A DNA stretch of 64,000 nt from an uncultured Bacilli bacterium. Lineage in GTDB: Bacteria > Bacillota_I > Bacilli_A > RF39 > UBA660. A program made the translations under genes and the position numbers. The stretch spans positions 1 to 64,000 of the forward strand of contig CANREL010000002.1 in NCBI GenBank assembly GCA_947629655.1. The letters run 5' to 3'. The notes under the pieces were generated by a model. The model was not told where the DNA came from and did not search any database. It saw only the letters and a list, made by a program, of their open reading frames with translations. Shown in pieces: positions 16,430-26,300 of this stretch (positions within the stretch are counted from its first letter, which is position 1; each line of letters begins with the position of its first letter).

Positions 16430-16988
16430 TGGATTTTTAAAAGGACGAAATATTGAAGGGTATGACATCGCTGGTACTAGACCAACCATGGATCGCGTAA
16501 AAGAATCATTATTTGCCATGATTAATCCAAATATCAAAGATAGTATCTGTCTCGATTTGTTCGCAGGTAGTGGCAATTTAGGTTTTGAAGCTATCAGTAA
16601 TGGTGCTAAACTTTGTTATGCCAATGATAAAAATATTAAATGTGTCAAAGTAATAAATAAAAATATTAAGACTTTTGCTCTCGAAGAAAAAATTAAAGTC
16701 TTAAATTTAGATTATCAAAAATGTCTAAATTTATTAAGCGAAGAAAATGTAAAATTCGATATTATTTTTCTCGATCCACCATATCGTAATGAATGTTTGA
16801 ATGATGTTGTCGAATACCTCCTAAAAAATGATTTATTAAAAGAAAATGGTCTCATCATTTGTGAAGTTGATAATGATTATTTAAAAAGAGATTATGACGA
16901 ATTAGAAGTCATTAAAAATCGTAAATATGGAGACAAGTTCATAATAATCTATAAAAAAACTAGTCTTAAAAAAACAATTGTTGTATAA
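16416..16988 (+). CDS. rsmD: 16S rRNA (guanine966-N2)-methyltransferase
   Basis: Methylates G966 of 16S rRNA in the small subunit, using S-adenosylmethionine. The 190-residue protein has TRPTMDRVKESLFAMI near the start, the SAM-binding motif LDLFAGSGNLGFEAIS and the catalytic DPPY motif in IIFLDPPYRNE. ATG 16416 is chosen because AAGGGGTG lies 6 bases upstream; an in-frame earlier ATG (16398) lies inside ylbF and has no binding site. In Bacillus this gene (ylbH) follows ylbF-ylbG; ylbG is absent here. Confidence 0.92.
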   Translation: MKIISGFLKGRNIEGYDIAGTRPTMDRVKESLFAMINPNIKDSICLDLFAGSGNLGFEAISNGAKLCYANDKNIKCVKVINKNIKTFALEEKIKVLNLDYQKCLNLLSEENVKFDIIFLDPPYRNECLNDVVEYLLKNDLLKENGLIICEVDNDYLKRDYDELEVIKNRKYGDKFIIIYKKTSLKKTIVV

Positions 16989-17005
16989 TTACACTAGGTG
17001 ATACT

Positions 17006-18070
17006 ATGAAAAAGCTAAATAATAAGGGTTTTGCTATTTCAACTATGCTCTATGGTATTTTAACTATGATTATTCTAATATTGATGTTACTTTTAAATAT
17101 CATGCGCAGTTCTTATAATAAAGAAAATATCGCTACTAGTGATATTACTTACTACATGAATAAATGCATTTCTAAACAAGTTTCATTAGAGAACTGTTAT
17201 AAGAAATATGATGCTAATCCCGCTCATCCATACAGTTGTCGTGATGAATATGAAGCCTACATAAGTTGTATTGGTTCAGACGTTCAAATAAGTGGAGCTG
17301 GTGGTAAGCTTGCCGTCTTAAGTCGCCTGATCACTGATAATTCCGATAGTAGTAATAGTGGTCTAATTGTTGATTCAACTAATAGTACGAGTACAAGTAA
17401 AAGATACATTTATACTGGAGCTAATCCTAATAACTACGTAAAATTTGGTAATAAAAATGCTCGTATTTTAGCTTTGGAGAGCGATGGTACTGTTAAAATC
17501 GTCATTACTGATAATATAAATGCTGCTTTTGATAAAGTCTCATCATCATCTTCAAGCGGTTCCCAAAAATGGAAATCATCAACGCTATACAATACTTTTA
17601 AATCTAAATATAACAGTATGGATTATACTAGTAAATTGGCTAAAGGAAACTTCTATACGGGAGCTATTTATGATACTTATTCGACTAAAGAAGCCATTAC
17701 TAGTGTAAGGCAAGAGAGTATCGAAGACAATTTTGGCTTAGTATCTCTAGAAGATTATTTTAAAGCTTCTGGAAATATTACTTCAGCATCTAATAAATGC
17801 GATCTATCCGCAACGGGATCAGGTTCAGTTAAGACAGCGATGACCAATTGTAGTAAAAATAACTGGTTGAATGGTGGTTCATCTAGTTGTTATTGGACTG
17901 TTACTGGCTATAATGGTGTTACTAATATTTCATCTTTTACCGCTAGTGGTGTAACTGCACGTGCTGCGACTGTCAGTTGTAATTCCCAAATAGTAGTATA
18001 TTTAAAAGATGGAATAATGACAAATGCCACTGCTGATGGAAGTCAATCCAATCCATATGTGATCAATTAG
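17006..18070 (+). CDS. Prepilin-like surface protein lacking Glu5
   Basis: A 354-residue protein with a type III (prepilin-like) N-terminus: MKKLNNKG then FAISTMLYGILTMIILILMLLL. Cleavage between G8 and F9 would leave a hydrophobic helix, but the position normally Glu5 is Thr13. The ectodomain has paired cysteines, a Ser/Thr-rich linker, and a domain beginning YTGANPNNYVKFGN that I recall from surface proteins of gut Bacillota. It has an AGGTGA ribosome binding site, a possible -10 TATAAT at 16984-16989 and a strong terminator. No prepilin peptidase or secretion ATPase is seen in the window. It may instead be a signal-anchored adhesin. Confidence 0.6.
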   Translation: MKKLNNKGFAISTMLYGILTMIILILMLLLNIMRSSYNKENIATSDITYYMNKCISKQVSLENCYKKYDANPAHPYSCRDEYEAYISCIGSDVQISGAGGKLAVLSRLITDNSDSSNSGLIVDSTNSTSTSKRYIYTGANPNNYVKFGNKNARILALESDGTVKIVITDNINAAFDKVSSSSSSGSQKWKSSTLYNTFKSKYNSMDYTSKLAKGNFYTGAIYDTYSTKEAITSVRQESIEDNFGLVSLEDYFKASGNITSASNKCDLSATGSGSVKTAMTNCSKNNWLNGGSSSCYWTVTGYNGVTNISSFTASGVTARAATVSCNSQIVVYLKDGIMTNATADGSQSNPYVIN

Positions 18071-18097
18071 ATAAATATGCAAATATTTATCTTTTTT
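18070..18097 (+). terminator. Intrinsic terminator of the prepilin-like gene
   Basis: A 9-bp perfect stem (18070-18078 with 18083-18091), loop GCAA, then six Ts; begins in the stop codon. Confidence 0.85.
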
Positions 18098-18100
18098 CTC

Positions 18101-18127
18101 TTTACAAAAAAAATAAATGAGTATAAA
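18101..18127 (+). promoter_or_regulatory. Possible promoter for the leader peptide and metallophosphoesterase
   Basis: TTTACA (18101-18106) and TATAAA (18122-18127), spacer 15, about 30 bases before the small ORF. Confidence 0.4.
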
Positions 18128-18156
18128 ATCAAGATAGAAAGATAATAGGTGAACAC

Positions 18157-18213
18157 ATGAAATTGTTTAGTCCATTAAAAAGTTATAAAATTTATTGTTT
18201 TTCCGTCGAGTAG
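18157..18213 (+). CDS. 18-residue leader peptide candidate
   Basis: An ORF of 18 codons plus stop, reading MKLFSPLKSYKIYCFSVE, with AGGTGA 4 bases before its ATG and a promoter-like sequence upstream. The stop codon touches the 5' arm of a terminator-like hairpin (18212-18236) that stands before the metallophosphoesterase gene. A translated short ORF running into a terminator is the layout of a transcription attenuator. The peptide has no run of a single amino acid, only two Tyr, one Cys and three Lys, so classical amino-acid sensing is not indicated. It could also be a small functional peptide with its own terminator. Confidence 0.45.
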   Translation: MKLFSPLKSYKIYCFSVE

Positions 18214-18248
18214 AAGGTGCTTTTTTAGTATCTTCTTTTATTATTTTT
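18212..18248 (+). terminator. Terminator/attenuator hairpin before the metallophosphoesterase gene
   Basis: A 9-bp stem (18212-18220 with 18228-18236, two G-U pairs), T-rich loop and T-rich tail; 17 bases before the downstream start codon. Confidence 0.5.
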
Positions 18249-18264
18249 GGGAGGTAGAAGTATT

Positions 18265-20292
18265 ATGGCCATTGAAAATATTAGAGAAGAATTATTAGAG
18301 TTTATAAAGAAGGAGAGATCATTAGACGAAACGAGTAAACATTTTGAAATATCACCTAATGAATTGATGGGTCTCATAAAACAATTGACCGATGAAGGAT
18401 TTATGATATCCACTGTCATAAAAGATAACGATGTTCAAATAATGAATAAAGGAACTACTGATTTTACTGCCGATAATCATTATACGATTGAGACTGATAG
18501 TAATGGTTTCAAAGTATTAGTAATTTCTGATACCAGTTTGGGAAGTAAATATCAACAACTTTCTTTCCTAAACGAAGTATATCGCAAAGCCTATGAAGAA
18601 GGTGTTCGTAATGTCATCGTCTGTGGTGACTTATCAGCTGGGTTAATCTCCCCCAAAAGCATTTACTATAACAGTTTGTTCAAGTATGATACTCAGAGCC
18701 AAGCTGAATACATAATAAATAATTTTCCTCGTCTAGAAGGAATGAAAACTTATTTCATAACTGGTGAAAAAGATCATACCCATGATTTAAAAAGTTCTGA
18801 ATCAATTGGTAAAATGATCTCTGATAAACGAAAAGATATGATTTATCTAGGACCAAATCACTGTACAATTGATTTGATTCATCGCGATCCAGAAAATGCT
18901 AAAATCTTAGAACAAGCCAAGATTCTAGTAAGACATCCAAAAGGAAAAATTGCTTATACGCTATCTTATAAACCGCAACAATACATCTCTTCCATCCGTA
19001 GTGAAGACAAAGTTGATATGATTTTGCACGGTCATTATTTACAATGTGAAAAGATGCATTTCCGTGGTGTCGATGAAATATCAGTTCCTGGTATGACCGC
19101 AACTACTCCTAAAATGAAAGATGATGGAATCAATAATACGATGGGCGCTTGGATTTTAGATATCGAGATGAAGAAAAATGGTATTGAAAAAGTAATTCCT
19201 ACCTTTATCCCATGTTATCAAACGATTAAAAATGATTATTTGTATGCTAAACCATTGAGTACCATTGAAAAAGTTCCTCATGTCGCAACTGATACTGAAA
19301 AATATATAAATAGAATATATCGTTTCATTAGAAATGGTGTCACTCTAGATGAATTTGTCAAAAATATGGGAATCAGTTACAACGAAGCTAATGGTTTAGT
19401 TGAGACGATGAAACTATATGGTAAGCCAATCGAACTAGTCATGAATGATAATAATCAATTAGTTTTCAAAAAGAAAAAGGTTCGTAAGACCCCACAATAT
19501 TTAGCTCGTGATAAAGACGGTTTGATTGAAACTAATCTATGTATTATCTCTGATACCCATCTAGGAACCAAAGAACAACAATTATCGCTAATAAATGAAG
19601 TTTATAAAGAAGCTGACCGTCGTGGTATCGATACTATTTTACATATCGGTGATGTCTTAGATGGTGATTATACCCAAGTTCGTAAAGAGCAGACTTATCA
19701 ATTGTTCTTACGCGGTTTTGATGAACAAGTCGGTTATGTCATTGATATGTATCCGCATATAGATGGTATCAAGACTTACTTCATTCAAGGTTCCCATGAT
19801 GAGACCCATTTAAAGAATGGGGGAGCAACAGCTGGAGAATGGATTGATAGATGTCGTGATGACATGTTCTATTTAGGACAAGATAAAGCAACTTTCAAAA
19901 TAAATAATTTAAAGATATTGATGGATCATCCTGGTGGTGGTAACGCTAAATCTTATTCTTATAAACCACAACAGGCCATTGAAGGATTAAATCCTGGTGA
20001 GAAACCTAATATCTTATTACAAGGTCACTATCATAAGAGTTACTACATGTTCTATCGCAACGTTCATTCTTTGTTAGTGCCATGTCTCGTAAATCAATCT
20101 CAATTCATGAAAAAGATGAATTTACAAAACGTCGTCGGATGTTATTTCTTAAAAATATATTCTGATGAAAAAGGTAATATCCATTATTTTGAACCAGAAG
20201 AACACTTGTTCTCATCAAAAGATATAATTGAAAACGATTATCAAAAATGTAAGAAATTGGATGTTAAAAAACCTAAAAAAGATACTAAATGA
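18265..20292 (+). CDS. Double metallophosphoesterase; first copy degenerate
   Basis: A 675-residue protein made of two repeats of a helical winged-helix-like segment (about 1-70 and 340-400) plus a calcineurin-like phosphoesterase domain. The second domain has intact metal motifs: SDTHLG (D430, H432), HIGDVLDG, GSHDE, DHPGGG and QGHYH. The first domain keeps the fold landmarks but loses ligands: SDTSLG (Ser at H position, 91), CGDLSAG, GEKDH, HPKGK and HGHYL. Only the second copy should be catalytic; the first may be structural or regulatory. Substrate unknown. ATG 18265 follows GGGAGG by 10 bases; TTG 18247 is a weaker option. Confidence 0.8.
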   Translation: MAIENIREELLEFIKKERSLDETSKHFEISPNELMGLIKQLTDEGFMISTVIKDNDVQIMNKGTTDFTADNHYTIETDSNGFKVLVISDTSLGSKYQQLSFLNEVYRKAYEEGVRNVIVCGDLSAGLISPKSIYYNSLFKYDTQSQAEYIINNFPRLEGMKTYFITGEKDHTHDLKSSESIGKMISDKRKDMIYLGPNHCTIDLIHRDPENAKILEQAKILVRHPKGKIAYTLSYKPQQYISSIRSEDKVDMILHGHYLQCEKMHFRGVDEISVPGMTATTPKMKDDGINNTMGAWILDIEMKKNGIEKVIPTFIPCYQTIKNDYLYAKPLSTIEKVPHVATDTEKYINRIYRFIRNGVTLDEFVKNMGISYNEANGLVETMKLYGKPIELVMNDNNQLVFKKKKVRKTPQYLARDKDGLIETNLCIISDTHLGTKEQQLSLINEVYKEADRRGIDTILHIGDVLDGDYTQVRKEQTYQLFLRGFDEQVGYVIDMYPHIDGIKTYFIQGSHDETHLKNGGATAGEWIDRCRDDMFYLGQDKATFKINNLKILMDHPGGGNAKSYSYKPQQAIEGLNPGEKPNILLQGHYHKSYYMFYRNVHSLLVPCLVNQSQFMKKMNLQNVVGCYFLKIYSDEKGNIHYFEPEEHLFSSKDIIENDYQKCKKLDVKKPKKDTK

Positions 20293-20345
20293 AAAGGAGT
20301 TAAAAAATTGTAATACAAACTTACTATCGTATTATGATTTTTTTA

Positions 20346-20354
20346 TGATATAAT
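20346..20354 (+). promoter_or_regulatory. Extended -10 box of the Tim44/SPFH cassette
   Basis: TGA-TATAAT 26 bases before the first start of the three-gene cassette; no clear -35 box. Confidence 0.6.
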
Positions 20355-20380
20355 GATTATTATAGTAGTGAGGTGTGAAG

Positions 20381-21307
20381 ATGAGTAAAAAGTTTAACTA
20401 TAAAAAAATCCTAAAATATCTATTTATAATAACGTTAGTTTTAATAGTTATCGTTGCTATAAATAATCAACCAGTTTTTGCTGATGTCGGTAATAATAAT
20501 AGTTATGATACGGGTGGAAGTAGTAGTAGCGGTGGTGGTGATGACTCTGACATATTCTTTCTCTTTTACATAATATTTGATTTGTTTGGACCTGTCGGTG
20601 GCTTAATCGTTTTAGCTATCATCGCTGGTGTCTTCTTCTATATGAAGAAATCAGGTAAACTACATCAGATGGATATCAATTCGCAAAATGCTGAAACTGA
20701 TTATCAAGCTAATTTGAGTGAGAATATGAATGATGGACTAAGTCAATCTGTCGCTCAAGCTATTCGCGTAGATGATCCTAACTTCTCAGAAGATGCTTTC
20801 ATCGGTTGGGCAAGAGAAGTATTCATGAAGATTCAACAAGCATGGAATGATCGCGATTGGAAAGTGATAAGACCATTTGAATCACAAGAACTATTCAACC
20901 AACACAATCAACAATTAAATGAATACATCAATAATAATAAGATCAATAAAATTGAAAAGATCTGTATTAGATATTGTGGATTAAAATCATATCGCGTTGA
21001 TGGTGATAAAGAAGTATTAGTCGTTGAATTACATGCTACAATGCATGATTATGTCGTTGATGCCACTTCTAATCAAGTTCTAGAAAGCGATCCAAATCGC
21101 AACTGGTTCATGAAATATGACATGACTTTCAATCGTAAAAAAGGTGTTTTAACTGAGGCTGGTAAGAGTAATAAATCAACTACTAACTGTCCGAACTGTG
21201 GAGCACCAACTGAGATAACTTCATCAGGACAATGTGAGTATTGTCGAAGTATAATAACAACAGGAGAACACGATTGGGTTTTATCCAATATCGTATCTAT
21301 AAAGTAA
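20381..21307 (+). CDS. Membrane protein with Tim44-like domain and C-terminal zinc ribbon
   Basis: A 308-residue protein. An N-terminal signal/anchor (about 10-30, ending VFA) is followed by a Ser/Gly-rich linker and a second membrane segment (about 55-90). The Tim44-like domain covers roughly 125-240 (AFIGWAREVFMKIQQAWNDRDW, pattern typical of the family). A zinc ribbon follows (CPNCG and CEYC, about 270-290). Tim44-like domains bind membranes or partner proteins. ATG 20381 has AGGTG 5 bases upstream. First gene of a cassette with another Tim44-like protein and an SPFH protein; the arrangement recalls the ydjG-ydjH-ydjI part of the B. subtilis pspA operon. Confidence 0.75.
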   Translation: MSKKFNYKKILKYLFIITLVLIVIVAINNQPVFADVGNNNSYDTGGSSSSGGGDDSDIFFLFYIIFDLFGPVGGLIVLAIIAGVFFYMKKSGKLHQMDINSQNAETDYQANLSENMNDGLSQSVAQAIRVDDPNFSEDAFIGWAREVFMKIQQAWNDRDWKVIRPFESQELFNQHNQQLNEYINNNKINKIEKICIRYCGLKSYRVDGDKEVLVVELHATMHDYVVDATSNQVLESDPNRNWFMKYDMTFNRKKGVLTEAGKSNKSTTNCPNCGAPTEITSSGQCEYCRSIITTGEHDWVLSNIVSIK

Positions 21308-21308
21308 G

Positions 21309-22073
21309 ATGATTACCGGTTTCTTATTTGGCTTTCTAGGAGTTATCTTTGGGATTATTTTTCTCATCAGCATAGTATATTTGATAATTAGAAATCTACT
21401 AAATAAGTATGGCTTTTCAGGAAGAAGTATAAAATCTATTTATGATGAAGCTAAAAGAATTGAAATGGAAGATAAAGAAAGACATAAACAAGTTAGTGGT
21501 ATGACTAAAGTTCTATTACCAGAAATTCAAAGAGATTTTAAAGATTTCGATGAAAAAGAGATATACGTCTTAGTTGAAAAGAGCTTAAGAGCAATCTTTA
21601 ACGCTATTGAAAACGAAGATATGTCATATTTAAAGAGTGATGATTTTAACATCATTCGTGAAAAAGTTCAAAATCAAATAAATGATTTACAATCGAATAA
21701 TATCAGTTATCGCTATGATGACGTCGTCTTTCATAAACATGCCATCAAGAGTTATCGCTGTCAAAAAGATGTCGCAACTATTGAAATATCATCATCTTTA
21801 GAGTATTATTATAGTAAGAGAAAAGATAATAAAGAACTTTCTCATGATGAAATAAAGAAGCAAACGCGATATACGACAACTTTGGTATACATCATAGATA
21901 ATACTAAAACTGGTTTCGATATCAACGTTTTAGGACTCCATTGTCCGAATTGTGGAAGTCCGATCACTTCTTTAAAACAATCAAAGTGTAGTTACTGTAA
22001 CAGTGCTATAAACATTCAAATAGCTAGTCTATTAAAATGTTGGAAAATAATTAATTATAAGGAAGATTATTAA
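21309..22073 (+). CDS. Second Tim44-like zinc-ribbon membrane protein
   Basis: A 254-residue protein with one N-terminal membrane helix (about 3-28), a helical Tim44-like region (LPEIQRDFKDFDEKEIYVLVEKSLRAIFNAI) and a C-terminal zinc ribbon (CPNCG and CSYC). It looks like a shortened paralogue of the preceding protein, sharing the layout anchor, Tim44-like domain, ribbon and a final W-x-(V/I)-x-N stretch. It starts one base after the upstream stop without a clear ribosome binding site, so translation is probably coupled. Seventeen bases separate it from the SPFH gene. Confidence 0.7.
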   Translation: MITGFLFGFLGVIFGIIFLISIVYLIIRNLLNKYGFSGRSIKSIYDEAKRIEMEDKERHKQVSGMTKVLLPEIQRDFKDFDEKEIYVLVEKSLRAIFNAIENEDMSYLKSDDFNIIREKVQNQINDLQSNNISYRYDDVVFHKHAIKSYRCQKDVATIEISSSLEYYYSKRKDNKELSHDEIKKQTRYTTTLVYIIDNTKTGFDINVLGLHCPNCGSPITSLKQSKCSYCNSAINIQIASLLKCWKIINYKEDY

Positions 22074-22090
22074 TCGAAGGAGGAAATTAA

Positions 22091-23308
22091 ATGGGATTAA
22101 TTAAAGCTGCCGTAGGCGCAATCGGTTCAACACTAGGAGATCAATGGGAGGATCTCATCAAGTGTGAGGACATGGATGAAAACACATTAATGATGAAAAA
22201 GACTACTAAGAGTGGTCAAATTTCGAAAGGAAGTAGAATTATTGTCGCACCAGGACAAGTAGCAGTTATCTATGATTCAGGAAGTATCCTTGATGCAACT
22301 GCTGAAGAGGGAACATATAATTTTGATCAATCATCTTCACCTTCATTCTTTGGAGGACAATTTGGTGCAGTATTTAAAGAAATGTGGCAAAGATTCACTT
22401 ATAATGGAACACCTGCTAAAGAACAAGCTGTCTTCTATTTCAATGTCAAAGAGATATTAGATAATAAGTTTGGTACAGGAACACCAATACCATATCAAGA
22501 TTGGTCACATGCTATTCCTAACCAAATGACTGGTTCATTGATGCCTTTAGGTGTAAAAGTTAGATGTTATGGAAAATATACTTTCCAAATCTTTGATCCT
22601 GCATTGTTCATGAGAATGTATGCTGGAACTGCTGATGTCGTTACTAAGACAACATTGACAGATCAAATGAATAGTGAAGTTGTCGCTACTTTCCAAAACG
22701 TTCTTAATGAATTGGGAAATAGTGAACATAAAATACCTTTATTAGAATTACCAAGTAATACTGATGAAATTAAACAAGTAATGGATAGTAAAGTATTTGA
22801 CGAACCAATTAGAAATAGGGGAGTTAAACTAGTAGGATTTGCAATTGAATCAGTAACACCAGATGAAGACTCTGATAAGAAGATTAAAGAATACGAGCAC
22901 AATGCTAACAGCATGATGCAACAAGGACGTGTTCTTGACGTCATGGAAAAAGCTGCTGGTAATGAAAATGGTGCTGCTAATGGTTTTGTCGGTTTAGGTG
23001 TCATGAATATGGCTACTGGTGGTATGACTGGTGGTGTAATGCAAAATGCTTTCGCTGGTCAAAATGGTCCACAACAACAATATGATCCATATGCTAATAC
23101 AAATCAACAACCAACTGGTGTTAAATGCCCAAACTGTGGAGCTATAGTAAATGGTAAATTCTGTAGTGAATGTGGAACAGCTATTCCAACAGAGGAAAAA
23201 AAGAAATGCCCTAAATGTGGTGCTGAAGTAACTGGTAAGTTCTGTCAAGAATGTGGAACACCAGTAGATGCTCCAAGTGAAGAAAAAAAAGAAGAAACTA
23301 AAGAATAA
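22091..23308 (+). CDS. SPFH-domain protein (YdjI-like) with two zinc ribbons
   Basis: A 405-residue protein of the virion-core/YdjI-like SPFH group: MGLIKAAVGAIGSTLGDQW start, then KGSRIIVAPGQVAVIYDSG and the SPFH core to about residue 285. A Gly/Met-rich linker leads to two zinc ribbons (C346, C349, C358, C361 and C373, C376, C385, C388). In B. subtilis YdjI recruits the PspA-type stress protein to membranes. No PspA homologue is next to it here, so its client is unknown. A near-perfect AAGGAGG precedes ATG 22091. With the two Tim44-like genes it probably forms a membrane scaffold. Confidence 0.82.
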   Translation: MGLIKAAVGAIGSTLGDQWEDLIKCEDMDENTLMMKKTTKSGQISKGSRIIVAPGQVAVIYDSGSILDATAEEGTYNFDQSSSPSFFGGQFGAVFKEMWQRFTYNGTPAKEQAVFYFNVKEILDNKFGTGTPIPYQDWSHAIPNQMTGSLMPLGVKVRCYGKYTFQIFDPALFMRMYAGTADVVTKTTLTDQMNSEVVATFQNVLNELGNSEHKIPLLELPSNTDEIKQVMDSKVFDEPIRNRGVKLVGFAIESVTPDEDSDKKIKEYEHNANSMMQQGRVLDVMEKAAGNENGAANGFVGLGVMNMATGGMTGGVMQNAFAGQNGPQQQYDPYANTNQQPTGVKCPNCGAIVNGKFCSECGTAIPTEEKKKCPKCGAEVTGKFCQECGTPVDAPSEEKKEETKE

Positions 23309-23326
23309 TAGAAAGAAGTAGTAGTA

Positions 23327-26300
23327 ATGTCCGATACAATACAAGAACGTTTAGAAAACGAAGAAGAAATTAAAAAAATGTCATTAGAGGACATCCAAAA
23401 AAAATATGGTTTTAACGATCTATTAAAAGATGAATTAAATAGAAGAAAATCAAATAATTTAAACGAAGTGATAGAATTCTGTAAAGGATTCTATCCTTTT
23501 AGGATTAACATAGATGAAGGATTTGAAAATCTCGAAGAACTTGCAAATTTTTTAGAGTTAAAACCAATCGATATTTTAAATTGGGACAGAGTCCATCACA
23601 TATATCCAGCTGATGCTAAAAAATATTTATCAAATTCTGATGAATGGCTAAATAATCCTAACATTGTCAGTAAAGTTGAAAAGGATTTTCTCTATGAAGC
23701 ATTAAAAAAGAATGATAATTTTTATAAATATCCTGAACTTTTAGAAAACCTTAATGATGAGCAAATCGAAAGCATAGTTTTAGCGGATGATATTAATTAC
23801 CAAAAATTGCCAAATATTAAAAAATTATTAAAATCTATTAATTATTTATTACTTGGTTCAGAAAAAGAAAAAATTTTTGCCAAATGTATTCAGGAACCAG
23901 ATTTAGTCTCATTTTATTTAACAAATTTATCAGATAAAAATTTTTTAAGTAAAGATCTTCAAAATGTAAAAGATGCAGTTTCTATGAGTGAATTTATAAA
24001 AATATTAGATATATTGCCAGAAGATATTTTAAATGTCGTAAATGATCCACAAGTTAGTAATCAACTTTTTGGCAATTTATCTGAAAATGATAAAAATGAG
24101 TTACTACGTAACCAAATAATCACTAAATTAAATAAAAGTACGATTATTGATTTAGCAATTAAGTCATTTGAAAATTTTGATTTATTCATTGAAAATAATA
24201 GTCTATATCGCATGTGTTTAGACGCTAATGTATTCCCAAATGACGAAACATTCCAAGTCAATCTTCTTCAACATATCATAAACAATCCTGATTACTATTT
24301 TTCAAAAATTCCAAATTCTGAATTATTAAAAAAATATAATTCAAAATTATTAGAAATTTTTGTAACCAATGATAAATTAAAAGATTCTTTATTAAATCGT
24401 GATAATATAAAAGATATAATAATTTCGTTAACTAATAATGACGCAGATTTAAACTTATTTATTGCATTAAGAAATTATCCTAAAATAATAGTTAAATTAA
24501 TAGAACAAAATGAATTTTTTGGTTTTTTGGGAAAAAATGAAAATGAAAAACTTCTAAAAATATTTGATCAAAATCCTGAAATAGAAGAAAAAATATTTAA
24601 AGATAATAATCTTTATACTAAAGTAATAAAAGCCAAAAAAGATATACTTACTTTTTTAAGATTATTAAATAAATATGGAATTGAAAATGAAATAACAAAA
24701 ATGTTTAATCGTAATTTAAAAAAAATTCAAGAAAATTATCCAGAATTATCGTATGGCAATAGTTCTTTAAGAGTAGAAATGCTTGAAGATGATTTTATTA
24801 ACAATATAGATATGAATATATTAGCAGGTATTCTAGAATATGATTCAGATGCTTCAAATATCGTCGTTGATTTATATAAAAATGATAAATTGGAAAGAGC
24901 AAATCAATGGTTTAAATATATGTTAGATGAAGTTAATAGTAATCATCGATTACTTCATAGATACATATTGAGCTATGATAAAATGGAAGAATTAGCTAAT
25001 AATATCATTTCCGAACAACCAGATTTAACTGCTTACCAAAAACAAATATTAGGTGAAATAGCTTGTAATGACAATAAATATGATATAAAATCAATTGAAG
25101 ACTTAAAATCATATTTTAAAATAAAAGCAGCTAAAATTTGTTCAAAAGAATCTTTAACAGGTGAAGATGTCAGAGAGTTATTTTTAAATATTTCATCTAC
25201 AAAAAATGCAAGACCTTATGAAAGAAAGTTGTTTCCTCATGATATTGGGGAAATGAATGATACAGATTTTGAATACTATAGGTATAAATATGTTAGAAAT
25301 GGAATTATCACTGAAGAAGAATTAGACTATTTGAAAAAAGTTAACGATATTTTTAGAAATAGCAGTACATATTCAGAAAATGGCATTTTGCAAGCACTAG
25401 ACATTAATATTGTTGAAGTAGCAAAATTAGTAGAAGAATCAGCAGATAAAGAGGTTCCGACTATGACTAGTATTATATCAAGAATTAACAAATATGATAG
25501 TAAGCAAATCATAGGTAATCTAACTAATATTAATGAACTTCAAGAAAAAGCTTCTAAAACTGATAGTAATGCTCCAATATATTTAGAGAACGTTGATGGT
25601 GTAAGTGTTATTCAATTAAAAGATTATGATTATTGTTTTATAGCATCAACCATACTAGAGAAAAATGATGATTCTTCTAAAACTAGTTCAACTTTTTCTC
25701 ATGTACTTGAAAATGATTTCGAACAGTATCGTATTTTTAGTGAAAAATTAAAAGATTTATATTCAGAAAAAAAGATACAATTATCAGATATGAAAATTGG
25801 TAGAATTTTAAAAGAAACACCAGAAGCATGGAATTTAATTGAAGGAATTTCTACCATTTCTGCTGGAGTAAGTTCAGCAAGAGTTGGTCATGATGGTTAC
25901 GCATGGGATAGTAATGCTAATTTTGAAATAATAGAAACTGCACCAGGTGATGGAAATGTATGCCACGCTATACGATGTTTAAATCCAAAATGTGGAGGTA
26001 CGAAGAGTAGAGACATAAATATTTTGTATGGAAGAAATCGTGCAGAATTTGCATTTGATCGACGCGATGAAAATAATAGAAGGATACAGCCATCTGCTAT
26101 TGTTACCGAGAAAATTACAGAAGAAAATATCAATGAAGCAAAATATTTTAATTGTCCAATTATTGTTCCAAAAGGAAGCCGTTCAGCTGAAAATATAAAA
26201 AAATATCAATTAGAAAATCGTAAAAATTTTCTTCAAACAGGTGATATGAAGCTTGTACCTAGTATTTTGTTTTACATAGAACCGGAAGTAATTAATGGAT

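Noticed and set aside
22994..23344. Long minus-strand ORF antisense to the SPFH gene
   Set aside because: Trp/Ser/Thr-rich shadow of the zinc-ribbon codons; no ribosome binding site or promoter.
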